Shown: positions 1-10,113 of the stretch, piece after piece
Layout of the letters: each line of letters begins with the position of its first letter
How positions within the stretch are numbered: position 1 is the first letter of the stretch
Source: Abelmoschus esculentus
Lineage: Eukaryota > Streptophyta > Magnoliopsida > Malvales > Malvaceae
DNA length: 64,000 nt
Assembly: GCA_035048815.1 (NCBI GenBank)
Contig: JAUCBN010000034.1
Span: 7,542,737 to 7,606,736 of the forward strand
Direction of reading: 5' to 3'
Notes under the pieces: generated by a model
What the model was told of the DNA's origin: nothing
The model's database searches: none
What the model saw: only the letters and a program-made list of their open reading frames with translations
Position numbers and translations under genes: made by a program

Positions 1-519
1 TTCTTCGGTACTGGAACTATGTTTGCCACCCATTCTGGATACGCTGCCACCTGTAAGAATCCCGCATCAATCTGTTTCTGAACCTCTTCTTTGATTTTCA
101 AAAGCATCTCTGGTTTCAATCGTCTGAGCTTCTGCTGTACTGGCTTGCATTCTGGTCTAATTGGCAACTTGTGCACCACAATGTCAGTATTCAATCCCGG
201 CATATCTTGGTAGGACCATGCAAAAACATCTTTGAACTCTCGCAACAAATCAACTAAATCTTGCTTTGCCCCAGCTGAGAACGCTGCCCCAATCTTAACT
301 TCTCTTTTCAGTTCTTCAGAACCCAGATTCAGAATCTCTATTTCTTCTTTGTATGGCATGATCTGTTTATCTTCTTTTTCCACCAACCTTAATAATTCTT
401 CGGGAACTTCATAATCCGCATTATCCTCACACTCATTAATATCTGTTAGACAAGAAATCTTTTCCAAATCTATTTCGGAATTAGGCACAGAGTCACTCAT
501 GTTATCGTTGATTGGGAAC
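1..519 (-). CDS. Ogre pol, N-terminal start of reverse transcriptase (partial)
   Basis: An open frame enters from a predicted splice acceptor at 521-520 (first coding base 519), has an ATG at 500, and continues past the window edge. It contains the landmark stretch before the Ty3/Gypsy reverse transcriptase fingers: DVFAWSYQDMPG, then CKPVQQKLRR, then YPEWVANIVPVPKK. In the family this enzyme copies genomic RNA into DNA inside the particle. The catalytic YxDD motif, RNase H and integrase would lie beyond position 1. The frame differs from that of protease (737-1996), which fits expression by splicing. Identification as Gypsy RT is secure; the true start, ATG or splice junction, is inferred. 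Confidence 0.85.
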
Positions 520-740
520 CTGCGAAGAAAACTTATATATTTGGAATGGAATAATAAATGAATGAATAAATGAAATAATAAATGAATGAATGAATAAAAG
601 AAAAGAAAAGAAAACGTTTGCCATTTGAAAGTTAAAGAGAGAAAAAACATCATCGTTTGCAAATGAAATATGTAAAAGCCTTTTACAGAAAATCCCCTAT
701 ACTTGCGGGCAAAAGTAATAGGTTAGTTTTTTGGCATTAC
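520..740 (-). other. Predicted intron between Ogre protease and reverse transcriptase
   Basis: The minus strand has a donor GTAATG at 740-735, placed exactly over the protease stop codon, and an acceptor TTTTCTTCGCAG ending at 520. Removing these 221 nt joins the protease frame to the reverse transcriptase frame without a stop: two bases of a codon come from the donor side and one from the acceptor side. The interior is AT-rich with a run of short ATGA/ATAA repeats (540-600), as is usual for plant introns. A spliced intron between protease and pol has been described for Ogre elements; this instance is my prediction from the sequence. Confidence 0.6.
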
Positions 741-2053
741 TTTGTTTTAAATACTACAGGTAAATCCTCTGCAGTCCAATTTTTCAGAGTTTCGCCAAGG
801 AGACATGGACGGGTTCCTTCCAGAAAATTCGTCCTTGGTCCTTCAGAGATTCCTCCCACCAACAAACCATCGAAAGCATCCCCAAAAATCTCTTGCTCTT
901 GTAGCCTGACAGCTTCTTGATGATTCTTCTCCGCTTGCTCAGTCACATTTACAAATCCATGAGATATAAAGTCGATCTTTGAACTCAATGAGATCGGCTT
1001 CTTAGCTGCAGCTTTCCCATACTTCTTCCAAAATGCCTCCATTGAAAAACCTAATCCAGCTCGGCCCTTCTTCATAATCACAGGTCTTGGACGTAAGCTT
1101 CCTTGCAATTTTCTTCCTAATCCTTTTCCAGTCTTGGCTCCTTTACCGAGAGTTTGCTTAACAGTCATTTCTGTACAGTTCGACAATCTTGGACATGGAA
1201 ACTTCGCGCCTTCAGTAACAAACGCGGCATTGATAAACTCCAACGCCCTGAAAGAACACTCCAATGCATCCTCACTCGCCTGGATGTACGGCGTATCAGT
1301 AGAAACTAAAGCAATAATGTCTTCCTCTGCCCCAACACACACGAGCTTCCCATTTATCACGAATTTCAACTTCTGATGCAGAGATGACGGCACTGCCCCG
1401 GCAGAATGAATCCAAGGTCTTCCAAGCAAACAATTATAAGTGGGCTTGATATCCATGACAACAAAATCCACATTGTACATAGCCGGCCCAATCAGCAGCG
1501 GGACTTCTATCCTGCCCAACACGTCCCTCGTTCCATCAAATGCTCTGACCACGTTCTGATAGCTCTTCATATGGGCACTGTCAATTGGTAACCTTTGCAG
1601 AGTCACTAACGGTAATACGTTCAATGCTGACCCATTATCAATCAACACCCCCGGTACAACATGACCCTTACAGTGGGTCGTAATGTTTAAAGCTTTAATA
1701 GACCCCATTCCACCATCTGGGATCTCATCATCAGCAAATGTTATGTAATTGTCGGCAGTAATATGATTAACTATCCGATCCAGCTTGTTCACCGATATAT
1801 CATTCGGGACGAACGTCTGGTTTAACACCTTCAACAAAGCCTTACGGTGTCCTTCGGAACTCAACAACAAATCAAGAATGGAAATTCTTGATGGTTGTCT
1901 CCTCAACTGCTCAACAATACTGTACTCACTGTGTTTCAAGAATCTCAGAAACTCATGTGCCTGCTCTTCAGTAACAGGCTCGTTTATTTTCGGCACTGGA
2001 TCTTCAAAGATCTTCTTCTTCTCAACACTCCTTGTTTTTTCTTCTTCCTTCTC
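737..2053 (-). CDS. Ogre aspartic protease with G-patch motif
   Basis: This frame is the direct in-phase continuation of gag after a single TAG at 2056-2054, and it stays open to a TAA at 739-737. Counting from the GTG codon at 1996, the retropepsin active site is IDNGSALNVLPL near residue 119, so the triad reads D-N-G rather than the usual D-T/S-G. A flap-like stretch and LLGRPW near residue 192 follow. A glycine-rich G-patch (GKGAKTGKGLGRKLQG) lies near residues 284-320. Retropepsins cut the polyprotein during particle maturation; G-patches often bind RNA or helicases, and their role here is not known. The frame has no ATG of its own near the start, so it is probably made by readthrough or as part of a gag fusion. 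Confidence 0.8.
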   Translation of the reverse strand, partial: EKEEEKTRSVEKKKIFEDPVPKINEPVTEEQAHEFLRFLKHSEYSIVEQLRRQPSRISILDLLLSSEGHRKALLKVLNQTFVPNDISVNKLDRIVNHITADNYITFADDEIPDGGMGSIKALNITTHCKGHVVPGVLIDNGSALNVLPLVTLQRLPIDSAHMKSYQNVVRAFDGTRDVLGRIEVPLLIGPAMYNVDFVVMDIKPTYNCLLGRPWIHSAGAVPSSLHQKLKFVINGKLVCVGAEEDIIALVSTDTPYIQASEDALECSFRALEFINAAFVTEGAKFPCPRLSNCTEMTVKQTLGKGAKTGKGLGRKLQGSLRPRPVIMKKGRAGLGFSMEAFWKKYGKAAAKKPISLSSKIDFISHGFVNVTEQAEKNHQEAVRLQEQEIFGDAFDGLLVGGISEGPRTNFLEGTRPCLLGETLKNWTAEDLPVVFKTK

Positions 2054-4111
2054 CTAAACAGGCGAATAACATCTTCCGCTCCTCGTAAAATGTCCTACTT
2101 CGTTCACCGGTTCCTCCGTCTCACCTTCATTCCCAATCACAGGCTCCTCAGGATGTATCTCTTTGACGGGCTTTGAACTACTCGGCATTGTTACGCTTGC
2201 AGTATAATTCCATGGGATCCTCTGTGTGTCTTTGAACGAAAAAGGTGCAGGAGGAGTAATCACTATGCGAGGGGTAGCCATTGGTTTTACTTCCCCTGAT
2301 GAACTATCGCTTTTTGGTCGGATTGAAATAATCAACGGCTTATCTGTACTGTACTTTGGCGCGCTTCTCTCAGATGTGCATACATCCATCATTCTTCGTC
2401 CTTCGGTCTGAACGAAAAATTCCACCTCCTTATTATCCATCATCCCCTGTAACAAACTCCTGAACTCAGAGCAACACTGAATCGCGTGTCCTTGCTCTTG
2501 ATGAAATTCACAATACAATCCTGCCTCCATCGGTCTCTTCAACATCACTTCCTGACATAAAAGTCCATTATCGAACAATTGTTCAAACACCCATTTTAAC
2601 GACGATCTGATCTCCGCTACACTCGTCTTTATCTGCTTCATCTGATCCTCCTCAATCATATTTACACCTCGACCACTATGGTTTGGTAACGGGTTCGCGG
2701 ATATACTGGGTTCGTCGAATTTTAACACACCAGTATTGATCAAATTTTGGACTATTCTCTTGAATGCGGTACAATTCTCGATGTTGTGTCCTTGAATATT
2801 GGAATGATATACACACTGGGCCCTTGGATCATACCATGCCGGATATGGAGGCGAAAGTGGTATGATGTGATACGGACGTATCAAGTCCGCATCATATAGC
2901 TGAGTATACAGCTCGGCATATGTTATTGGGATAGGTGTAAAGCTTGGCCTCTCCCATTTCGAATCCTTCTTGTTTGAACTCTGTGAGCTACCGGCTCCTG
3001 CCCCCGGCTTAGAAATTGTCACATTTCTCGGCGCCGTATACACAACAGCGTTGTTCACTTCGCTATCCTTCTTCCTGAAATTCCTCTTAGAGCTATCAGG
3101 TCCTTCTATCTTTCCACTCTTCATGGTTGCTTCCACAAGCTCTCCCGTAGCAACAATTTGGGAAAAGCCTTGCATCGAAGTATTGGTAAACAAACGATCG
3201 TACATCAAACCCTTCAATGTATCAACAAACATATTGGTCATTTCGCTTTCAACCAGTGGGGGTTGTACTTGGGAAGCCAAATCCCTCCACCTATGGGCAT
3301 ACTGTCTGAACGTCTCATTCGACTTCTGTCCCATCTGTTGTAACATTACTCTAGTAGGTCCCATTTCTGACACATGCTTGTAATTCTCCAGAAAGGCACG
3401 ATATAAGTCTTTCCATGTCTTTATATTTGCTCGGCTCAACTGTGTGTACCATCGCAACGCTGAACCTGTTAAACTATCTTGGAAGCAATGAATCAACAAC
3501 TTCTCATCTCTATTGAAAGCAGCCATCTTGCGGCAATACATAGTCATGTGAGCATTCGGGCACGTCGTTCCATCATATTTCTCAAAATCTGGCATTTTAA
3601 ATTTCGGTGGTAAAACTAAATCAGACACCAACCCTAGATCAAATGCATCAGTATCTAGATCGGTTGCCCCCTGTATCTTCTGTATTTTTGCTTCTAACGC
3701 CTTGAAATGATCAGCGTATTTCTTCTCCATGTCTTGACGCACTTTATCCACCTCGCTCATGAAGTTGAGATCCGGGACCTCTTCAACATTCGGAGTAGTA
3801 AAATCAACAACTTCTACGGGATGACTTGCAGATGCTCCCGTTTGGTCAAATTGAACCTTTGTAGGTACTGACTGTACTTCAGGTTGCCCTTTCACATGAG
3901 ATGCAACATCCGTCTGACCCTCAGCTTCACTTGATCCACCAACCGGTGCTTTGTCCTTCTCTGATTCTTTCGGTCTTATCAAAGCTGTTAACTGACTGAT
4001 AATATCTGCTTGTGCTTTAGCAATGGTGTCTTTCATGCTATTTTCTATTCCCTCTAGTCGATTCTGAAACTCCACGCGATCATCTTCTAACTTCTTTAAT
4101 CTTTCTTCCAT
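2054..4111 (-). CDS. Ogre gag (capsid/nucleocapsid) polyprotein
   Basis: A 685-residue ORF. An N-terminal coiled-coil-like segment (residues 1-40) and a low-complexity linker precede a retrotransposon gag domain at roughly residues 165-340, recognisable by PPKFKMPDFEKYDG, a W-Y-x-x-L helix and the ETFRQYAHRWRDLASQV segment. Gag assembles into the particle that packages element RNA. Towards the C terminus are two small zinc-knuckle-like motifs: C-x2-H-x5-H-x4-C and C-x2-H-x4-H-x4-C, where a canonical knuckle has Cys at the second position. The ORF ends in TAG, with protease following in the same phase. A 241-nt non-coding gap separates it from the upstream ORF. No frameshift is seen. Confidence 0.9.
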   Translation of the reverse strand: MEERLKKLEDDRVEFQNRLEGIENSMKDTIAKAQADIISQLTALIRPKESEKDKAPVGGSSEAEGQTDVASHVKGQPEVQSVPTKVQFDQTGASASHPVEVVDFTTPNVEEVPDLNFMSEVDKVRQDMEKKYADHFKALEAKIQKIQGATDLDTDAFDLGLVSDLVLPPKFKMPDFEKYDGTTCPNAHMTMYCRKMAAFNRDEKLLIHCFQDSLTGSALRWYTQLSRANIKTWKDLYRAFLENYKHVSEMGPTRVMLQQMGQKSNETFRQYAHRWRDLASQVQPPLVESEMTNMFVDTLKGLMYDRLFTNTSMQGFSQIVATGELVEATMKSGKIEGPDSSKRNFRKKDSEVNNAVVYTAPRNVTISKPGAGAGSSQSSNKKDSKWERPSFTPIPITYAELYTQLYDADLIRPYHIIPLSPPYPAWYDPRAQCVYHSNIQGHNIENCTAFKRIVQNLINTGVLKFDEPSISANPLPNHSGRGVNMIEEDQMKQIKTSVAEIRSSLKWVFEQLFDNGLLCQEVMLKRPMEAGLYCEFHQEQGHAIQCCSEFRSLLQGMMDNKEVEFFVQTEGRRMMDVCTSERSAPKYSTDKPLIISIRPKSDSSSGEVKPMATPRIVITPPAPFSFKDTQRIPWNYTASVTMPSSSKPVKEIHPEEPVIGNEGETEEPVNEVGHFTRSGRCYSPV

Positions 4112-4352
4112 TGCTGACTTTTTAGCACGTGACCGTGTTGAATATGAATGCGGTATGATTGCGACTTAAAGTATTCACTGCCACAAAACCTTTTATTATT
4201 AAAAATTATTATTTTTTAAAATTAATTATGCAAATGATGCATAAATGCATGAATGTATGTATGTATGCAATAAGGCATTGTATTCGAAGAACAGTATCTT
4301 AAAAACATTCGTTTGTCTAAAAAGTTCATATACAAAGATAAATGATCAAAAA

Positions 4353-6365
4353 CTACAGAAAGCTGCTAACTCTAATCCCCAGATTGGTCAACTCATGCAG
4401 CAAACGTACGATGACCTCCCCATGTTCTAGCTCAATGTCAGGTTGCTTTAGGAGTGTTGTAGCTTCCTTTGACAAAATCTGCACATAAGAGGCAATACTT
4501 CTAACTTGTTCTTTGAAGCTGACTAACTCGTTGTTTTGATATTGAATGGTGCGCTGCGCTGCTTCATACTTCGCTTTCCACGGCCCGATATCCTGGTATA
4601 AAGCTCCCTCGTAACCCGTTAGTTTCTCCCTTAACTCTTGCACTTTGTTTTCAAGCGAAGCAACTTTCTGTTGTAAACCTTCTTTCTCCCTTTCAATCTG
4701 AACCTTGTCTTCATTGTGATACTTAGTAATCAACTCTTCCAGCTGTGTTACTTGGTTTGACAATTCGAAATTCCTTGCTTGCTCTTTCTCTAATTTCTTC
4801 TTTGCTTTATAATCCGCTTCCCGTCCTTCGTGACATTTTTGTTCATAGAGCCTCTTGTATTCTTCCTTTTCTTTTGCCAACCTGTTCAAATGATCGGGCG
4901 AACTTGGAATCTTCTTACTCCCGCTTCCTTTCTGATATTTTCTCCTGTGTCCTTCATGCATCTCTTGTAGTTCTTTCAAATCCCGACTTAACTTCTCATT
5001 CTGAACTGTTAACTCTTTCTCTTTCCTCTCGTGCGTTAATATCTGATACTTTGCCATGTTTAACTCTTGCGTAAGATCGTAAACCGTCTTCTCATATCTC
5101 TGATAATCCAGCTCTCGATCTCGCTTCAGTTTCTCTATCACAGACGGTGCTTCTTGAGTAATCCCGCTTGACGATCCAATGATCCTGGGTATCTCCTGAA
5201 AAGTCTTATCATTTACTCTCTGTGTCCTCCAATCGTCATACCTGGCCATGACTTCCAGATCTCGGTAAGGCGGAACTTTCCTGAGTGTTTTCCACACTCT
5301 CAAAATCGTTTCATTCTTTGACTTATACCCGTCAGTCTTGTGTGCGTACTCGAAACCTGCCATCCCGGCTGTAGCAGGTATGAACTGTCTAGATCCGAAC
5401 TGTCTGGAAACTAAAAGTGGGCAATAAGCTGTTCCGCCCCAAACTCCTGGCAATGGGACCCAATCTATTTCCCCACATCTATACAGAAACACAGTTCCTC
5501 TACTCAACCAACAGGCCTTCCAAACCACATCTGCATCCGTCAAATTCTGAAAGAATTCTTCCCATTGTCTCTCGTCCTTTTTCTCTATGACACAATCCTT
5601 CAAATGCTCCGAAATAGGTGAATATGAAACAGTATGCCTTAGCGCATGATAAGGTGCATTCCAACGATGACCTCTGAAACAGATCTCCAATAACTGTGCA
5701 CAACCCCAGAATCTTCCTTCACCTGATTTCTTACATGCTGTCAAAGACCTGTATGTCTCCGCCAAGATAGCAGGGGCTGGATTCACGCCTTTACCTAACC
5801 TCTCGAATAACCCGACAGTGGATGGATCTATATGTTCTGGGGTCCTCGGAAATAACACTAATCCATAAATGCATAAAGCATATATCCTTCTTACCTTTGA
5901 TGGCTCTTCGCGACTATCCACTATTAACTCTTTCAAAACTTTCCAATTAACCCTCTGTTTATCCTCGTTCATGTCTGTACTATCTCGACTAGCAAGCTTC
6001 TCATCCCAAAACTCCTTCGCCTTTCCTGTGATTTGAGTTAACTTCTTTTTAAAGCCTGAAGTATTATTCGGCTTAACATAAATCTTGTCTCTCTTAACCA
6101 TAGGACTGTTAATCAAGACCTCGTATTCCTCCAATGTCGGTGTCATATCAACTCGTCCAAAAGTAAAGCAGTTATATGCTGGGTTCCAGAATTGCGCCAT
6201 TGCTCTGAGTAATTGTCTATCCACGGGTACCTTTAACAGTAATGCTATGTCCCCAAATTCCTTTTTAAACTGCTCTCTCATATCATCAGTCCATTGATCC
6301 CATATTTCCCGGACCTCCTGAAGACATGGATTCTGTGTCGTGTTGATCTTCACATAACCTTTCAT
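4353..6365 (-). CDS. Ogre extra ORF (ORF1), plant mobile domain-like with coiled coil
   Basis: A 670-residue ORF between the leader and gag. The N-terminal half (about residues 1-380) carries the FGxVDMTPTLEEYEVLINSP signature and other motifs of the plant retroelement domain related to the plant mobile domain (a DUF7745-type annotation in my memory). Residues about 395-640 are rich in E, K, Q and L in heptad-like order, strongly suggesting a long coiled coil. ORF1 is a distinctive part of Ogre elements; its function is unknown. An ATG at 6365 opens the frame with no earlier in-frame ATG visible close by. Base use matches the adjacent gag. What the protein binds cannot be told from sequence alone. 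Confidence 0.8.
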   Translation of the reverse strand: MKGYVKINTTQNPCLQEVREIWDQWTDDMREQFKKEFGDIALLLKVPVDRQLLRAMAQFWNPAYNCFTFGRVDMTPTLEEYEVLINSPMVKRDKIYVKPNNTSGFKKKLTQITGKAKEFWDEKLASRDSTDMNEDKQRVNWKVLKELIVDSREEPSKVRRIYALCIYGLVLFPRTPEHIDPSTVGLFERLGKGVNPAPAILAETYRSLTACKKSGEGRFWGCAQLLEICFRGHRWNAPYHALRHTVSYSPISEHLKDCVIEKKDERQWEEFFQNLTDADVVWKACWLSRGTVFLYRCGEIDWVPLPGVWGGTAYCPLLVSRQFGSRQFIPATAGMAGFEYAHKTDGYKSKNETILRVWKTLRKVPPYRDLEVMARYDDWRTQRVNDKTFQEIPRIIGSSSGITQEAPSVIEKLKRDRELDYQRYEKTVYDLTQELNMAKYQILTHERKEKELTVQNEKLSRDLKELQEMHEGHRRKYQKGSGSKKIPSSPDHLNRLAKEKEEYKRLYEQKCHEGREADYKAKKKLEKEQARNFELSNQVTQLEELITKYHNEDKVQIEREKEGLQQKVASLENKVQELREKLTGYEGALYQDIGPWKAKYEAAQRTIQYQNNELVSFKEQVRSIASYVQILSKEATTLLKQPDIELEHGEVIVRLLHELTNLGIRVSSFL

Positions 6366-7167
6366 TGTTGACTCACTTCCCAGTGGTAAACTATCTCCTT
6401 TCTCATATTGGACTGCCTCTGACCAACCCTAGACATCAGTGTTATCATCTTCTACAATGATCACTTCAGACATTTTTGGATACTTTTAACTTCACTGTTT
6501 CTCGAATTTAATGCCAATGCAAATGATATGACAGGTAATAAAACAAAATAATAAAGCAAAGGAAGACAAAACAAAATTCGTGTTAGTACAGTGAATACAA
6601 GATTTAAACAAAATAATCACAAAAAGGGAATTGTACTTAAAATAACCAGAGAACAGTTTATGTTACGTAAAATTAACCAGAGAACAGTTAAACAGAGAAA
6701 TCCTAATTTCGACGGCATTTCGGCAGCATACCGCCTTATCTTATGGTCCCTGTCTGGCTCTATTAGGGGTAGGTTTCTACTCTACACATGTGGGTTTAGA
6801 TCTAGACTCTGGGTTCCCGAACTGTCGTTACCGTCTACTGCGACGATAAGACATCGATTCGGTAGTATAGGTCCCTTACAACGGAGGTGAAAACCTCACG
6901 ACGCGTAAGGTTAGTATACCGGAAGCAGATAAAAATCCGAAACTCGGAGCTGGATAGCATCACGTCGGACAATATCTAACCCCCACTCAAGGGTAAAAGC
7001 TCGGGTCGAGAGCTGATGCATGAATGACAGATATATCATACAAAATGAAAATACTATCCTTATCCAAACGATATTTATTTGACAATAATGAATTGAATTA
7101 ATATCTATATTCGAAATATCGAAATGCCACATGTAATTAATAATTAGGCCTGACTCTCAAAAAAAGG
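6366..7167 (-). other. Ogre 5' leader (untranslated)
   Basis: About 800 nt between the primer site and ORF1, with no long frame and a moderately GC-rich block at 6705-6960. It should contain the packaging signal and any splice signals of the element RNA. I recognise no defined motif. Confidence 0.6.
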
Positions 7168-7185
7168 TCCCCAGCGGAGTCGCCA
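7168..7185 (-). other. Primer binding site, tRNA-Arg
   Basis: The plus-strand 18-mer TCCCCAGCGGAGTCGCCA matches the 3' end, CCA included, of a plant tRNA-Arg as I remember it, so the minus strand is its complement. It lies 3 nt from the LTR end at 7189. A tRNA-Arg primer is characteristic of Ogre elements. It fixes the element orientation and LTR edge. Confidence 0.85.
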
Positions 7186-7188
7186 AGC

Positions 7189-9608
7189 TGTCGCGACCAT
7201 TTTAAAACCGAAACGTGAAAAATAGCCTGGCGAATGAATTCGAGAAAAAATCGAATTTTATTGCTTTTAGTCGTGAATTGTGAAAATCAGGGTTTTATTT
7301 GAAAACATATTATTTTAATTTTAAAATGATTTGGAGTCGCCACTGGCCACTTTGGTAGGCCAGACACCATAAAACAAACCAGAGATTCATTTTGAAAACA
7401 TTTGGGTTCGGGAGTCGGTTACGCGTAAGGACGACCCTTACGAGCGCCCGAAATCGGTACCTTATTAATTACACGTGGCATTTTGGCATTTCGAATAATT
7501 TAATTTAATCCATTATTATCGAATAAACATCGCTCGAATAAGAATATCCTTTTGAGTAAAAAGGTACATTTCTTTTAAATACGAGCTTTGAAAAAGACGT
7601 CCTAGAATAGGAAATCTTAACTCGTATTTAAAGAAATGTAAATTCTGACCCAAAAGGTTTTAAATGCATGATCGGTTTATTATCTGATTCATTTTAAGTT
7701 CTAACCTAAAAAGGCTCCATTGATTAAATGTTTAAAACCCTATTAAATTATTAATTTCACCGGGTGTATTATGATAACATCCGAATGCACGGACACTACC
7801 ATTTTGACACCAAACAAAATTAATAATTACTATTGGTGTTTCTAGTTTTGCCTAATTAATTTTATTAAATTCTAACCCTAAATTATTTGTCATTTTCTAC
7901 GTTTCGGTGACGCGCCGAATACGATACCAAAGTACACTATTGGCCAACATAATGTTGTTTCAAAAACACTGACCACTTAGTGTATCCGAGATATATGATT
8001 AGAACGTCATCGTTACTAATTATCTCTCCTATTTAAATAATTAATTAATTAAAGTGACTAATCCTAAAAAGGCTCTAATTTTAATTAATCTAAGTGTGAA
8101 TTAAGTGACATCCTAAACAAATATACTATATGATTTTAAAAGTATACAAACATATTAATTAAAACAATTAAATAAAGAAATTAAAACAATAAAAAAAGAC
8201 AAAAAGAGCTAAATTACTTTTATTTAAAAGATATAAGAGCTCAAAAATAAACATCGGAAAATTAAATTAAAAGAACGGAAATTACATGGCATGAACGGGA
8301 AGCATGAATTAAACATTCAAATATTCGATTACAGGGGTTGAATTAGATTTAATTCTGATTAATTTAAATTAATTCTAAGCCTAGAAAATTTAATTAAATT
8401 CAATTAAGTATCTAATTAAATTAAACCTAAGTTTAAAATTAAATTTAATCCTAATTAAAGTCTAAATTGATGAAATTTTGAATTAATGGTTCGAATTGGG
8501 TCCAATTAGGGGTTAAATTGAGTAAAAATTGAAGTTTTAGGCCTTAATTAAGGGATTTGGGGACTAAAATGAACTACACCTCAAAGTTAGAGGGACCACG
8601 GGGATAATTTTCCACTTTTCTTGAAGAGCGCGGATCCGGGTTGACCCGGATCAAAACGCGCGAGCCAAGGGACGTGAAACGACAACGTTTTGCTACCAAG
8701 CAAAACCCTTGAACCGAGTTGACTCGGTCATTTGGGTTATCACCCTTAACTCGGCCGACCGACTCACCCTCAGAATCCTCTCTACACAAACACGTCTAAA
8801 CCCAGAAAATAGCCCTAAACTAGATCAAACACACATATTTTTAAAGTGTTCTTCATGTTCTTCGATGAACACGAAGAACATGAAGAACATCAACCCAGAA
8901 CCACCATGGTAGCTGCCTATAGATCCATCGCCGCCATTCTCCGGCGATCACCGGGTGTTCGCCGGCCACCGTCCTAAGACTCCGACCACCACGATCAAGC
9001 TCCGGTGACCACTTCTGGTACCGGAAACCTCACCGGAAACTCTAAAAAACACCTAAAACCACCCGAAAACTTTGGTTTTCTAGATTTAAACAACCAAACA
9101 CATTAAAGATTTCCCCCAAAACACTCGGTAACACACTTTCCTTAATCTAAACACCTAAAAAAAATCTCGGATCACTCTTGAACACTAAATTCTATCGAAA
9201 TAACCCCCTAAAATTACCTTAATTCGAATTGGCATCATAAAACAAACCTATTTTTTTGAGTTTGTTGATTTAACATCCATTTTTGCATCAAAATAAAACA
9301 TAAACTAAACTCTTACCTTAGAATCGAATCTGAATGCTTTGATCAATCCAATGAACTCCTCTTTTTTCCACTGCCGTTCACCAATTTCCTTTTCTTTTTT
9401 CTTTTTCCTTTCCCCTGCTGCCGTGTATCACTCCTTGCTGCTATTTTTTATTTTTTCTTTTTTAAATTCAAAAACAAACTTCCTACAACTACAGGTAACT
9501 GAACCACAAACCAACTCTCCCATTATCTTTTCTTTTTTATTTATTTTATTTATTTATTATTTATATTATTTATTTAGGTCCAAGCTTGGACAAAATTCAT
9601 GTTCTACA
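7189..9608 (-). repeat. Ogre 5' LTR, 2.4 kb
   Basis: The left edge TGTCGCGACC abuts the primer site. The right edge is placed at GTTCTACA (9601-9608), giving TGT...ACA ends of the expected polarity; beyond it the sequence changes to Copia. Most of it is AT-rich, but 8580-9020 is a GC-rich island with two short palindromes (gatccggg-ttga-cccggatc at 8633-8652 and accgag-ttga-ctcggt at 8712-8727) and a strong hairpin. This island is a likely promoter or transcribed leader region. The right edge is inferred because the partner LTR is not in the window. Confidence 0.75.
8847..8889. repeat. Perfect 18-bp inverted repeat (hairpin) in the Ogre LTR
   Basis: Arms 8847-8864 and 8872-8889 are exact reverse complements around a 7-nt loop (ATGAACA). 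On either strand the RNA would fold into a stable stem. It sits at the GC-rich LTR island. Confidence 0.85.
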
Positions 9609-9845
9609 ATGTAATTTTGCCAAGATTTCCTTATACTCGTAATATTGAGATAGTCAGCATCCCTTGACTAATATTCTCAATATATTTCTGTAAATATCTT
9701 TAAAATTCAATAAGTCTCTTTGCGACTTTGGCGAGCATAATACACTGTAAATATGAGATAAAGTCTCATTTGGCAATAACATATTTGCTCTGTCGGAGCT
9801 TTCTGTGATATTAGTACTTCCGGATATAGTACTCATATTATTCCC

Positions 9846-10113
9846 TTGCATTTAAAATGGGAAAATATGCATAATTATGCACCTTTTAATATGTGCTTTA
9901 TTTCATTCACTTCGGGGAATGAAAAATATGTGCTTTGTACCATTCACTTCGGGGAATGGAAAATATTAAATATAGCACATTATATCAACTCGTTTATTTA
10001 TCAAAGATAAGCTCTCAAAAGATCTTCCGAAGCATTGATATTTCAGTACTTTGAGATATAGTACTCACATTTTTCCTTGTATTTAAATGGGAAAATATTT
10101 CTTATGCTTAAGT
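9846..10113. repeat. Short direct repeats in the Copia remnant
   Basis: A block reading gatatagtactca, then cattTAAATGGGAAAATAT, occurs near 9818-9870 and again near 10050-10100. A 37-bp unit with CATTCACTTCGGGGAATG is repeated at 9904-9921 and 9941-9958. These look like local duplications in the decayed element. Confidence 0.6.

Larger units (their letters stand above)
1..9608 (-). mobile_element. Ogre/Tat-lineage Ty3/Gypsy LTR retrotransposon, 5' part
   Basis: The minus strand reads, in order: LTR (9608 to 7189), primer binding site for tRNA-Arg, an 800-nt leader, an extra ORF, gag, protease with a G-patch, and the start of reverse transcriptase, which runs off the window. An extra ORF before gag, a tRNA-Arg primer site and separate gag-protease and pol frames are described hallmarks of Ogre elements of the Tat lineage. 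The three large ORFs have no frameshift and few stops, so the copy looks young. The other LTR lies outside the window, so the target duplication and LTR divergence cannot be read here. Confidence 0.9.

Noticed and set aside
8574..8912. Open frames on both strands in a GC-rich stretch
   Set aside because: They fall in the Ogre LTR and are caused by local composition.
9339..9614. 91-codon frame rich in Phe, Leu and Ser, looking like a membrane peptide
   Set aside because: Low-complexity T-rich LTR sequence; no signal context, and it ends at the LTR edge.
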